Assembly: GCF_001514235.1 (NCBI RefSeq)
Contig: NZ_KQ948928.1
Span: 310,001 to 374,000, forward strand
DNA from: Streptomyces caeruleatus
GTDB taxonomy: Bacteria; Actinomycetota; Actinomycetes; Streptomycetales; Streptomycetaceae
Direction of reading: 5' to 3'
Length of the DNA: 64,000 bases
Shown here: positions 43,928 to 52,605 of the stretch, piece by piece
How the letters are laid out: every line of letters starts with the position of its first letter
Position numbering within the stretch: position 1 is the first letter of the stretch
Notes under the pieces: generated by a model
Told to the model about the DNA's origin: nothing
The model's input: only the letters and a program-made list of their open reading frames with translations
The model's database searches: none
Made by a program: the position numbers and the translations under genes

Positions 43928-45337
43928 TCATGAAGTGCCGGTGTTCACTGCCTTCGCCGCCCTGCGGGCTGCCACCAGTACCGGGTCCCAGACCGGGGAG
44001 AACGGTGGGGCGTATCCCAGGTCCAGGGACGTCATCTGTTCCACCGTCATGCCTGCTGTGAGGGCCACCGCCGCGATGTCCACCCTCTTTCCCGCGCCCT
44101 CCCTTCCCACGATCTGCACGCCCAGCAGGCGGCCTGTGCGGCGTTCGGCGAGCATCTTGACCGTCATGGGGGAGGAGTTCGGGTAGTAGCCCGCGCGGCT
44201 CGTGGACTCGATCGTGGCGGTGACGTACTGGAGGCCGGCCCGGCGGGCGTCCTTCTCGCGGAGGCCCGTGCGGGCGATCTCCAGGTCGCAGACCTTGCTG
44301 ACGGCGGTGCCGACGACGCCGGGGAACGTGGCGTAGCCGCCTGCGGCGTTCGTGCCGATGACCTGGCCGTGTTTGTTGGCGTGGGTGCCGAGGGCGATGT
44401 GGCGTTCCCGGCCGGAGACCAGGTCGAGGACCTCCACGCAGTCGCCGCCCGCCCAGATGTTCTCGCGGCCGCGCACCCGCATGGCCAAGTCGGTCAGCAG
44501 ACCGCCGTGGTCGCCGAGGGGGAGACCGGCCGCCCGCGCGAGGGACGTCTCCGGGCGGACGCCGATACCCAGGACGACGACGTCCGCGGGGTACTCGGCG
44601 TCCTGTGTGGCCACCGCACGGACCCGGCCGTTCTCGCCGGTCAGGACCTTGGTGACCTCGGTGTCGTTCACCATGGTGATGCCCAGGCCCTCCATGGCCT
44701 CGTGCACCAGGCGGCCCATGTCGGGGTCGAGCGTCGACATGGGTTCGCTGCCGCGGTTGACGACCGTCACCTCGTAGCCACGGTTGATGAGCGCCTCGGC
44801 CATCTCGACGCCGATGTAGCCGGCGCCGACCACCACCGCGCGGCGGCCACGCGTGCGTGTCAGCGTGTCGATGAGGGCCTGGCCGTCGTCGAGGGTCTGC
44901 ACGCCGTGGACGCCGGGGGCGTCGGCGCCCGGCATGTCGGGGCGGATCGGACGGGCGCCGGTCGCGATGACGAGTTTGTCGTACGACGTCCAGTACTCGT
45001 CGCCGGACTCGACGTCACGCGCGCGTACCCGCCCGCCGGCCACGTCGATCTCCACGACCTCCGTCCGCATGCGCAGGTCGATGTCCCGCGCGCGGTGCTC
45101 CTCGGCCGTACGGGCGATCAGTCGGTCGCGGTCGTCGACGTCGCCGCCCACCCAGTACGGGATGCCGCAGGCCGAGAAGGAGGTGAAGTGGCCGCGTTCG
45201 AACGCCACGATCTCCAGCTCCTCGGCGCTCTTGAGGCGCCGCGCCTGCGACGCCGCGGACATCCCCGCGGCGTCCCCTCCGATCACGACCAGTCGTTCCC
45301 GCGTACCCGGCACACCCCTCACAGCGCTCATGTTCAT
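43928..45337 (-). CDS. FAD-dependent CoA-disulfide reductase-like oxidoreductase
   Basis: This 469-residue flavoprotein has an FAD fold (LVVIGGDAAGMSAASQAR), the redox Cys in FSACGIPYWVGG, an NAD(P)H fold (AVVVGAGYIGVEMAEAL), IWAGGDCVE and a C-terminal dimer domain with the conserved Tyr region AGYYPNSSPM. The single active-site Cys is typical of the CoA-disulfide reductase / NADH oxidase / persulfide reductase group rather than two-Cys glutathione reductases. It probably maintains low-molecular-weight thiols or reduces persulfides. Two in-frame ATGs near the start are possible. Confidence 0.85.
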   Translation of the reverse strand: MNMSAVRGVPGTRERLVVIGGDAAGMSAASQARRLKSAEELEIVAFERGHFTSFSACGIPYWVGGDVDDRDRLIARTAEEHRARDIDLRMRTEVVEIDVAGGRVRARDVESGDEYWTSYDKLVIATGARPIRPDMPGADAPGVHGVQTLDDGQALIDTLTRTRGRRAVVVGAGYIGVEMAEALINRGYEVTVVNRGSEPMSTLDPDMGRLVHEAMEGLGITMVNDTEVTKVLTGENGRVRAVATQDAEYPADVVVLGIGVRPETSLARAAGLPLGDHGGLLTDLAMRVRGRENIWAGGDCVEVLDLVSGRERHIALGTHANKHGQVIGTNAAGGYATFPGVVGTAVSKVCDLEIARTGLREKDARRAGLQYVTATIESTSRAGYYPNSSPMTVKMLAERRTGRLLGVQIVGREGAGKRVDIAAVALTAGMTVEQMTSLDLGYAPPFSPVWDPVLVAARRAAKAVNTGTS

Positions 45338-45364
45338 GCGAACACGCTACGAGTGCCCCGCATT

Positions 45365-46387
45365 TCAGTCCTGCTCACCGCTCTGTTCGTCGCCCGCGCG
45401 CGTCGGACGCGGGGCCGGGCGGGCCGTCGGCAGCGGACCCAGGGCGGTCGTCACGGGCGCGGGCTCCGGGCGGCGCGGCAGCCGGGGCCGCAGGACCTTC
45501 AGCCACAGCAGCACGATCAGCGCCGCGACCGCCACGAACGGCAGCACGGCGCCGATCACGACCGCCAGCCAGCGCAGCATCGTCACGAACGCGTCCCAGC
45601 CGCCCGCCAGCGCGTCCAGGAAACCGGGGTCGTCGTCCTTCGCCACCGCCTTCTTCACCGGCGTCTCCGACAGGGAGAGGGTGATCGTGGCCAGGCTGGT
45701 GCGGTCCTTCAGGGACGCCTGCTGGGCCAGCAGCGACTCCAGGTCGGCCTGGCGGGAGCTCAGCTCGCCCTCCAGGGTCACCACGTCGCTGAGCCTGGTC
45801 GCCTGGTCCATCAGCTCACGGATCCGGGCGACGCTGGCCCGCTGCGACTTGATGCGGCTCTCCACGTCCACGACCTGGTCGGTGACGTCCTGCGCCTTGG
45901 CGCTGCGCTCGATCAGCTTGCCCGCGCCCTCCAGGTCCGCGAGGACCTCGGCGTACCGGTCGACGGGCACGCGCAGGACGACACGGGTCTGCTCATGGCC
46001 CTCATCGTCGCGGGTGGTGGTCTCGTTGCCGACGTAGCCGCCCGCGTTCTCGGCCGTGGTGCGGGCCTCGTCCAGGGCCTTCGGTACGTCCTTGACCTGC
46101 ACGGTCAGGGAGGCGGTGCGGATGATGTGGCTCGCGGTGGCCTTGGGCGGGGCGGTCGCCCGGTCGGCGCCGGACGCGCTGCCCGGGGTGCCCTCCTTCG
46201 CACCCGCCTGGGAGTCCGCCTGTGCGGCCTCTCCTGCCGCCGCCTTGCTGTCGCCCGCCCCGGAGTCGTCCGAAGCGCTGCAGCCGGTGAGCGCGAGGGC
46301 CGCGGCCATCAGGACGGCGGCCAGGGCCGCAGCCGGTCGCACGGACGGTGCGGAACCAACGGATCGTGCGGAACGTCGTGTGCGCAT
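45365..46387 (-). CDS. DUF4349 lipoprotein with C-terminal membrane anchor
   Basis: The 340 residues have a lipobox (LALTGC), a disordered acidic linker, a DUF4349 domain (HIIRTASLTVQVKDVPKALDE ... YVGNETT ... VVLRVPVDRYAEVL), a coiled coil (about 190-250), and one transmembrane segment (about 285-315) followed by a Pro/Arg-rich cytoplasmic tail. It therefore spans outside to inside. Function unknown. I chose ATG 46387, placed just before the signal peptide; the frame is open further upstream but with no leader-like sequence. It diverges from hemG. Confidence 0.8.
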   Translation of the reverse strand: MRTRRSARSVGSAPSVRPAAALAAVLMAAALALTGCSASDDSGAGDSKAAAGEAAQADSQAGAKEGTPGSASGADRATAPPKATASHIIRTASLTVQVKDVPKALDEARTTAENAGGYVGNETTTRDDEGHEQTRVVLRVPVDRYAEVLADLEGAGKLIERSAKAQDVTDQVVDVESRIKSQRASVARIRELMDQATRLSDVVTLEGELSSRQADLESLLAQQASLKDRTSLATITLSLSETPVKKAVAKDDDPGFLDALAGGWDAFVTMLRWLAVVIGAVLPFVAVAALIVLLWLKVLRPRLPRRPEPAPVTTALGPLPTARPAPRPTRAGDEQSGEQD

Positions 46388-46548
46388 GTGGGCGTACCCC
46401 CGAGGGTCGTCGTGGCGACTGATGCTTCTTCGACGCCGGGGTGCGGCGGAACGTTGGCGGTGATCGGTCCCGATGCGGTCACGGTCAGGACTCGTGAAGG
46501 ACACCGGGGCGCGGAGGGATTGTCAGTGGGGTCTGAGAGGCTGTTGAC

Positions 46549-48009
46549 ATGCGCGAAGTGGAGAGTCGTACGGATGCGGGCCGGGTCGTCGTCATCGGGG
46601 GCGGGATCGCGGGACTCGCCGCGGCCCACCGGCTGCTGGACGCCGGCCGGCAGGTGACCGTCCTTGAGGCGTCGGACCGGGTCGGCGGCAAGCTGCTGCC
46701 GGGCCGGATCGCGGGCGTCCGGGTGGACTTCGGCGCCGAGTCGATGCTGGCCCGCCGCCCCGAGGCCGTCGCCCTGGCCCGGGAGGTGGGGCTCGACGAG
46801 CGCCTCCAGCCGCCCGCCACCGCCACCGCCTCGATCTGGACCCGCGGTGCCCTGCGCCCCATGCCCAAGGGGCACGTGATGGGAGTCCCCGGCACCGCGT
46901 CCGCGCTCTCCGGCGTCCTGTCCGACGAAGGCCTTGCCCGCATCGAGCGCGACGCCGACCTGCCCCGCACCGAGGTCGGGGACGACGTGGCGGTCGGGGA
47001 GTACGTGGCGGCACGCCTCGGCCGCGAGGTCGTCGACCGGCTGGTCGAGCCCCTGCTGGGCGGCGTGTACGCGGGCGACGCGTACCGCATCTCGATGCGC
47101 TCGGCCGTCCCGCAGCTCTACCAGGCCGCGCGCACCCACGACTCCCTCACCGAGGCGGTCCGCGAGATCCAGGCCAAGGCCGCGGCCAACCAGCAGACCG
47201 GGCCGGTGTTCATGGGCATCGAGGGCGGCGTGGGCCAACTCCCGCTCGCCGTCGCCGAGTCGGTGCGCGCACGGGGCGGCGAGATCGTCACCGGGGCGCC
47301 GGTGACCGAGCTGCGGCGCGAGGAGCCCACGGGGTGGCGCGTCGTCGCCGGTGACCGCGCGCTGCGGGCCGACGCCGTGGTCGTCGCCGTGCCCGCCCCG
47401 GCCGCCGCCGCCCTCCTGCGCGCCGAGGCCCCCGAGGCGGCCACCGAGCTGGACGGCATCGAGTACGCCTCGATGGCCCTGGTCACCCTCGCCTACCGCC
47501 GTGCCGACACCGGCCTCCCGGCGGGCAGCGGCTTCCTCGTGCCGCCGGTCGACGGGCGCACCATCAAGGCCTCGACGTTCGCCTCCCAGAAGTGGGGCTG
47601 GATCGCCGACGAGGACCCGGACGTGATCGTGCTGCGCACCTCCGTCGGGCGGTACGGCGAGACGGAGATCCTGGGGCGGGACGACGCCGGCCTCGTCGAT
47701 GTCTCCCGGCACGATCTGAGGGCGGCGACCGGCCTCGACGCCAACCCTCTCGAAACCCGCGTCACCCGCTGGACCGACGGCCTGCCCCAGTACCCGGTCG
47801 GCCACCACGCGCGCGTGGCCCGCGTCCGCGAGCACGTCGCCAAGGTGCCGGGCCTCGCCGTCTGCGGCGCGCAGTACGACGGCGTGGGCATCCCGGCGTG
47901 CATCGCGAGCGCGTACGCCGCCGTGGACCAGCTGGACGGCGATCTGCGGGGTGTGGAGGAGCTCACCGCCGACCCGGTGCAGAGTCTGCACGGCGGAGCG
48001 GGAGAATAA
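46549..48009 (+). CDS. hemG: Coproporphyrinogen III / protoporphyrinogen oxidase (HemY type)
   Basis: This 486-residue FAD enzyme begins with VVVIGGGIAGLAAAHRLLDAG and has the amine-oxidase-like substrate domain (SMRSAVPQLYQ, GIEGGVGQLPLAVAE) and C-terminal FAD motif CGAQYDGVGIPACIASAYAA. In actinobacteria this HemY-type enzyme oxidises coproporphyrinogen III to coproporphyrin III, feeding ferrochelatase and HemQ. hemQ follows only 4 bp later, so the two form an operon. The conventional Streptomyces symbol is hemG; by pathway it is CgoX/HemY. Confidence 0.93.
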   Translation: MREVESRTDAGRVVVIGGGIAGLAAAHRLLDAGRQVTVLEASDRVGGKLLPGRIAGVRVDFGAESMLARRPEAVALAREVGLDERLQPPATATASIWTRGALRPMPKGHVMGVPGTASALSGVLSDEGLARIERDADLPRTEVGDDVAVGEYVAARLGREVVDRLVEPLLGGVYAGDAYRISMRSAVPQLYQAARTHDSLTEAVREIQAKAAANQQTGPVFMGIEGGVGQLPLAVAESVRARGGEIVTGAPVTELRREEPTGWRVVAGDRALRADAVVVAVPAPAAAALLRAEAPEAATELDGIEYASMALVTLAYRRADTGLPAGSGFLVPPVDGRTIKASTFASQKWGWIADEDPDVIVLRTSVGRYGETEILGRDDAGLVDVSRHDLRAATGLDANPLETRVTRWTDGLPQYPVGHHARVARVREHVAKVPGLAVCGAQYDGVGIPACIASAYAAVDQLDGDLRGVEELTADPVQSLHGGAGE

Positions 48010-48013
48010 GGGC

Positions 48014-48745
48014 ATGAGTGACGACGCCCCCACCACCGAGTCCGGCAGGATCCCGAACAAGGGCAAGCTGGCCAAGGACCTCAACGAGGTCATCCGCTAC
48101 ACCCTCTGGTCCGTCTTCAAGCTGAAGGACGTGCTCCCCGAGGACCGCGCGGGCTACGCCGACGAGGTCCAGGAGCTGTTCGACCAGCTCGCCGCCAAGG
48201 ACGTGACGATCCGCGGCACCTACGACGTGTCCGGGCTGCGCGCCGACGCCGATCTCATGATCTGGTGGCACGCCGAGACCGCCGACCAGCTCCAGGAGGC
48301 GTACAACCTCTTCCGCCGCACCAAGCTGGGCCGCGCTCTGGAGCCCGTCTGGTCGAACATGGCGCTGCACCGCCCGGCCGAGTTCAACCGCTCGCACATC
48401 CCGGCGTTCCTCGCCGACGAGACGCCGCGCAACTACGTCAGCGTGTACCCGTTCGTGCGCTCCTACGACTGGTACCTGCTGCCCGACGAGGACCGCCGCC
48501 GCATGCTCGCCGACCACGGCAAGATGGCCCGCGGCTACCCCGACGTCCGCGCCAACACGGTCGCCTCGTTCTCGCTGGGCGACTACGAGTGGCTGCTGGC
48601 CTTCGAGGCCGACGAGCTGTACCGCATCGTCGACCTCATGCGCCACCTGCGCGCTTCCGAGGCCCGGATGCACGTCCGCGAAGAGGTGCCGTTCTACACC
48701 GGGCGCCGCAAGTCCGTGGCCGAGCTGGTCGCCGGGCTCGCCTGA
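48014..48745 (+). CDS. hemQ: Coproheme decarboxylase
   Basis: This 243-residue chlorite-dismutase-like protein performs the last step of the coproporphyrin-dependent pathway: peroxide-dependent decarboxylation of coproheme to heme b. The catalytic Tyr145 lies in SVYPFVRSYDWYLLP and the proximal heme His168 in MLADHGKMARGYP. The chlorite-dismutase distal Arg motif is absent, as expected of HemQ. The ATG lies 4 bp after hemG, with AAGGG upstream. A strong terminator follows at 48779. Confidence 0.95.
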   Translation: MSDDAPTTESGRIPNKGKLAKDLNEVIRYTLWSVFKLKDVLPEDRAGYADEVQELFDQLAAKDVTIRGTYDVSGLRADADLMIWWHAETADQLQEAYNLFRRTKLGRALEPVWSNMALHRPAEFNRSHIPAFLADETPRNYVSVYPFVRSYDWYLLPDEDRRRMLADHGKMARGYPDVRANTVASFSLGDYEWLLAFEADELYRIVDLMRHLRASEARMHVREEVPFYTGRRKSVAELVAGLA

Positions 48746-48778
48746 CGCCGTGATGTGAGGCCGGGCGGAAACACGGCA

Positions 48779-48813
48779 CCCGGCGTCGGTCGGCCGTGGC
48801 CACCGACGCCGGG
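48779..48813. terminator. Bidirectional terminator after hemQ
   Basis: CCCGGCGTCGGT (48779-48790) and ACCGACGCCGGG (48802-48813) are perfect 12-bp arms with an 11-nt loop, between convergent genes. Confidence 0.88.
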
Positions 48814-48840
48814 CTTGCTTGATCAGAACGCGGTCGTGGA

Positions 48841-50490
48841 CTACTGCGGTCGGCCGCCCGGCTTCGTCGCGCCCGCCCGGTCGCCCAGCTTCTCCTTCGC
48901 CTGCTCGTCGCCCGGGCGCTCCGGCTTGGGCTCGGGGTGCGCCTCGCAGGCCGCGCGCCGGTCCGGGAGGCGGCCCTCCAGCAGGTACGCGTCGACGTGG
49001 CCGTTGACGCAGGCGTTCGGGCCGTACGCGATGCCGTGCGTACCGGCGTCCCGCTCGGTCACCAGGACCGAGCCGGCCAGCCGCCGGTGCATCTCCAGCG
49101 CGCCCTCGTACGGGGTGGCGGCGTCGCGCTCGGCGGCCAGGATCAGCGTCGGCGGCAGCTCACCCTGTCCGGTCCGTACGTCGAGGGGCTTCTGCCGGGG
49201 AGCCTGCCAGTAGGCGCACGGCAGGTTCATCCACGCGTTGTCCCACGTCTCGAACGGCGCCACACGCGCGAGCCGCGTGTTGTCCCGGTCCCAGACGGCC
49301 CAGTCCGTCGGCCAAGGGGCGTCGTTGCACTCCACGGCCGTGTAGACCGCGCTGGAGTTCTCCTGCTCGGCCGCCGCCTCCCGTACCGGCGCGGCCAGCT
49401 CGACCAGCGCTTTCGGGTCGCCCTTCAGATACGCCGACAGCGCCTTCGCGCGTGAGGGCCAGTAGTCGTCGTAGTAGCCGGCCTGGAGGTACGCCTCCTG
49501 CAACTGCCCCGGCCCGACCTTTCCGCCCGCGGGCTCCTCGGCCAGTTGCTCCCGCACCTTCTCGTAGCTGAGCAGCACGTCCTCCGGGGTGTCCCCGAGC
49601 CCGTACACGTCGTCGTGCTCGGCGACCCACTCCCGGAAGTCCTCCCAGCGCCCCTCGAACGCGGCCGACTGGGCGAGGTTGTTGCGGTACCAGATCTGCG
49701 AGGGGTCGGGGTTCACCGCGGAGTCGAACACCATGCGCCGTACGTGCGAGGGGAAGAGGGTCGCGTACAGCGCGCCGAAGTAGGTGCCGTACGACGCGCC
49801 CATGAACGTCAGCTTCGACTCGCCCAGCGCGGCGCGCAGGACGTCCAGGTCCCGGGCGTTGTTGAGGGAGTTGTAGTGCCGCAGGGCACTGCCGGTGCGC
49901 TCGGCGCACCCGCGCGCGTAGGCCTTGGCCCGGGCGATGCGCTCCTTCTTGTACTCCTCCGAGGGGTGCGTCGGCGCCAGTGCCGGGCCCTGGACGAACT
50001 TCTTGGGCTCCTGGCAGGACAGCGGCGCGGACGGGGCCACTCCGCGCGGCGCGTAGCCGACGAGGTCGTACGCCGCCGCCAGCCGCTTCCACTCGGGCAG
50101 CAGGCCGATCAGCGGGAAGTGCAGTCCGGAAGCGCCCGGGCCGCCCGGGTTGTAGACGAGGGAGCCCTGCCCCGGTACCCGGCGCTTGCTGTTGTGCGGG
50201 TCCTTGTGCGTGGCCCGCACGCGGCTGACGGCGAGCTTGATCTGCTTGCCGTCGGGGCGGGAGTAGTCGAGCGGCACGGACACCGTGCCGCACTCCATCT
50301 TCCCCGGCAGGTCCTGCTCCTTGGCACATTCGCCGAAGGCGATCCCGGCCGCCCTGGCGCGCGCGGCGGCCACGCCGGTGCCGTGCTGCTCGGCCGTGCC
50401 CGGGGCGGCCCCGGTGCTGCCGGCCGGTGTGGCGGAGAGGGTCGTCAGGAGCAGAGCCCCCGTGGCCGAGTAGAGGGCGGCAGCTCTCAT
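48841..50490 (-). CDS. Secreted alpha/beta-hydrolase peptidase (tripeptidyl aminopeptidase type)
   Basis: This 549-residue exported protein has a signal peptide (MRAAALYSATGALLLTTLSA). It has the SlpD/TAP layout: oxyanion region LVYNPGGPGASG, nucleophile Ser233 in GASYGTYFG, Asp in AAERDAATPYEGA, His in DAGTHGIAYG, and a C-terminal TAP-like domain. Such enzymes remove short peptides from protein N-termini outside the cell. A charged, disordered tail closes it. I start at ATG 50490, which has AAGGGA 7 bases upstream and begins the signal peptide; the frame upstream contains Cys-rich non-signal sequence. Confidence 0.9.
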   Translation of the reverse strand: MRAAALYSATGALLLTTLSATPAGSTGAAPGTAEQHGTGVAAARARAAGIAFGECAKEQDLPGKMECGTVSVPLDYSRPDGKQIKLAVSRVRATHKDPHNSKRRVPGQGSLVYNPGGPGASGLHFPLIGLLPEWKRLAAAYDLVGYAPRGVAPSAPLSCQEPKKFVQGPALAPTHPSEEYKKERIARAKAYARGCAERTGSALRHYNSLNNARDLDVLRAALGESKLTFMGASYGTYFGALYATLFPSHVRRMVFDSAVNPDPSQIWYRNNLAQSAAFEGRWEDFREWVAEHDDVYGLGDTPEDVLLSYEKVREQLAEEPAGGKVGPGQLQEAYLQAGYYDDYWPSRAKALSAYLKGDPKALVELAAPVREAAAEQENSSAVYTAVECNDAPWPTDWAVWDRDNTRLARVAPFETWDNAWMNLPCAYWQAPRQKPLDVRTGQGELPPTLILAAERDAATPYEGALEMHRRLAGSVLVTERDAGTHGIAYGPNACVNGHVDAYLLEGRLPDRRAACEAHPEPKPERPGDEQAKEKLGDRAGATKPGGRPQ

Positions 50491-50587
50491 CGCGTATCCC
50501 TTCGCAGCACGGCAGCAACAAAAGGGATATTTCGTGCGTCTGTTGAGGAAGGCAAGCACCGCCCCGCCGGTGTCGCCTCAATGCCCC

Positions 50588-51400
50588 CTATGCGCCACCG
50601 GGCGCCTCGTCCGCCGGTCGTGCGGGACCGTGCGGGTCGCGGTGTGCGAAGGCCGCGCGAAGGTCCGGCTCGCCGATCGCGCGTACGCCCCGTACGGCGA
50701 CGGAGGTGAGGTAGGTGCGGTCGTCCGCGCCCCGGGAGCGCCGGACCAGGGCGTTGAGCAGCCGCTGCCCGGCCGGGGAGGCCCACCGCGCGTACGGGTG
50801 GATCTCGATCCGGGCGATGGCGAGGCAGCTCAGGGTGAGCACGAGGGGGAGCGCGAACCAGAGCGCGACCAGGTGGGCCGGCATGTCCGACTGGGCGGGC
50901 GCCAGCAGGGCGACGGCCCCCAGCGCGAGGACGACGGCCGCGGCGAGCCGCACCTGCCGGATCGCGGCCGCGACCCCCGTGCGCGCCCCGTCGGGCACCG
51001 CGAGGCCGGCGCTGACCAGCCGGTCGGCGAGGCTGCCCACCGCGTCGGCGGCGGCCGCGGCGTCCCGCACCGGCTCGATCCGCGACTGTCCCTCGGGCCC
51101 GATGGCCCCTATCACCGAGCGCTCCATCTCGTCCCGCCCGCGCGGATCGACGACCGTCGCCCAGCCGGTGTGCGCGAGCAGCAGCCGGCGCTGCCGTGCC
51201 ATGGAGACGAGGGTCAGATCGGCGACCCGCCGGGGTCCGCCGGACAGGAACGCGGCCTCGTACAACGTCAGATCGTGTTCCCGGCCCGCGGTCGCCTCTT
51301 TCGTGTCCCTGGCGGCGGCGTGCACGGCGGCCAGGCACAGCCGCGTGCACGCGGTGCCGGCGACGGCCCAGGCCAGCAGCAGGAGAAGGACCCAGAACAT
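50588..51400 (-). CDS. TIGR04222-domain membrane protein
   Basis: The 270 residues have a first transmembrane helix (FWVLLLLLAWAVAGTACTRLC), the TIGR04222 pattern LTLYEAAFLSGGPRRVADLTL, and two more helices (about 150-195). Related proteins commonly lie near DUF692 enzymes and often end in a Gly/Cys-rich stretch; this one ends AFAHRDPHGPARPADEAPGGA without it. It is downstream of the DUF4142 and DUF692 genes on the same strand, which suggests a shared process. Function unknown. Confidence 0.78.
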   Translation of the reverse strand: MFWVLLLLLAWAVAGTACTRLCLAAVHAAARDTKEATAGREHDLTLYEAAFLSGGPRRVADLTLVSMARQRRLLLAHTGWATVVDPRGRDEMERSVIGAIGPEGQSRIEPVRDAAAAADAVGSLADRLVSAGLAVPDGARTGVAAAIRQVRLAAAVVLALGAVALLAPAQSDMPAHLVALWFALPLVLTLSCLAIARIEIHPYARWASPAGQRLLNALVRRSRGADDRTYLTSVAVRGVRAIGEPDLRAAFAHRDPHGPARPADEAPGGA

Positions 51401-51500
51401 GCCGCGTTTCTATGCCAAAGGCCCTTGGGGCGCCATGCCTTGTTCACCATCCGGACGCAGAGTTGCCGGGATGTGACGTTCCGGATGGAGGCTCCGGCGG

Positions 51501-52322
51501 TCAGGACACCACGTATTCCTCGGGTTCTCCGATGTCCTCGGAGTCGTCCGCCCGGGGGCTGGTGGCGGCCGGCGGAAGGGTGTAGCTCGGTGACGGCAAG
51601 GGCGGCGGGGTCATCGGTATGGCGGGCGCCGGGTCCGCGGTCGGGCCGGGCGGGGCGGGGACGGGCGTCAGCGGTGGGGTGCTGTCGGCGACCATGTCGC
51701 GGGCCAGGGCGTCGAAGTCGACGTACCCGGTGGCCTCCAGGACCGTGATGTGGTCCAGCACCGTGGTGTTGGCGTCGTCGGCGAGCTTGCGGACGAGGGT
51801 GTTGCGCGTACTGGCCCGCACCTGGGCGACGACGGAGAACACCTTGCCGTGCGCCAGGCGCAGGATGTTGGCGAACTGCCGGTCGTACTCGACGCCTTCG
51901 GTCGCGTCCAGGGTCGCCAGCCACTCCTGCTGCTGCTCGGTGGGCTCGTTGGGCAGGGCCAGGCTGAGCTTGCCGGCGACGTCGCGCACCCGCTCGTCGA
52001 GGAACGCGTGCCCCTCGACGAGGTGCTGCCCCGCAGTCCGTACGGCGGGCGTCGCCCCCTTCTGCCGCGCCTGCTGACCGGCGGGCAGCTCCCACAGCCC
52101 CGCCAGCCGGACCTTGGTGACGAAGTCCCGGTCGAGCGCGGACAGCGGCCCGTACCCGGTCGAGACGGTCTCGGCGTTGAGCGTGTCCAGACCGGTCCCG
52201 GAGCGGTCGGCGTACGACCAGATCGGGAAGATCATCGCCAGCAGCGTCGCCGTCAGGCCCGTGATGATGAGCCCGGTGCCGCTGAAGATGCCTCGGCCGT
52301 TGATCGGGGGACGCGGTCGCAT
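51501..52322 (-). CDS. DUF4142 domain protein, membrane-anchored and exported
   Basis: The 273 residues comprise one N-terminal hydrophobic segment (LIITGLTATLLAMIFPIW), a four-helix DUF4142 domain (PLSALDRDFVTKVRLAGLWEL ... VEYDRQFANILRLAHGKVF), and a Pro-rich tail of about 60 residues. DUF4142 is a ferritin-like fold found in exported proteins of unclear role. The ATG has AGGAGG about 5 bases upstream. It lies between the DUF692 enzyme and the TIGR04222 membrane protein. Confidence 0.82.
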   Translation of the reverse strand: MRPRPPINGRGIFSGTGLIITGLTATLLAMIFPIWSYADRSGTGLDTLNAETVSTGYGPLSALDRDFVTKVRLAGLWELPAGQQARQKGATPAVRTAGQHLVEGHAFLDERVRDVAGKLSLALPNEPTEQQQEWLATLDATEGVEYDRQFANILRLAHGKVFSVVAQVRASTRNTLVRKLADDANTTVLDHITVLEATGYVDFDALARDMVADSTPPLTPVPAPPGPTADPAPAIPMTPPPLPSPSYTLPPAATSPRADDSEDIGEPEEYVVS

Positions 52323-52525
52323 GGTGCCTCCTGTTGCGGCACCGCACGTTAGTGCGCTTCGGGGGTGGGGTTGGCATATTACTTCGGAGTACGTCGGGGT
52401 CTACGCCAACTGCCGTACGGGAGCGAATGGTTGCAACGGGGGTGGATACGGGCGAATGGGGGAGTAAGGGTGGGTGGCGTACGGCGGCAAAGGAGGAGGA
52501 AAGGGGTGAGTCGCCGGGTGTGCGG

Positions 52526-52545
52526 GCCGGGGTGTTAACCCCGGC
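52526..52545 (-). terminator. Hairpin after the DUF692 gene
   Basis: GCCGGGGT (52526-52533) and ACCCCGGC (52538-52545) form an 8-bp stem with the loop GTTA, 60 bp past the DUF692 stop on the minus strand. Outer bases GTGTG/CACAC could extend it with a bulge. The 283-bp gap holds no small Cys-rich peptide gene that I can see. Confidence 0.65.
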
Positions 52546-52605
52546 ACACTCGTCGGGGGCGGCCGCGTCCAGCGGGGGGACGGAGGCCGGCGTAGGCGAT
52601 GCGGC

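Noticed and set aside
52323..52605. A small RiPP precursor gene between the MNIO and DUF4142 genes
   Set aside because: Neither strand shows a short Cys-rich frame with a ribosome site; the gap holds a terminator and the DUF4142 ribosome site.
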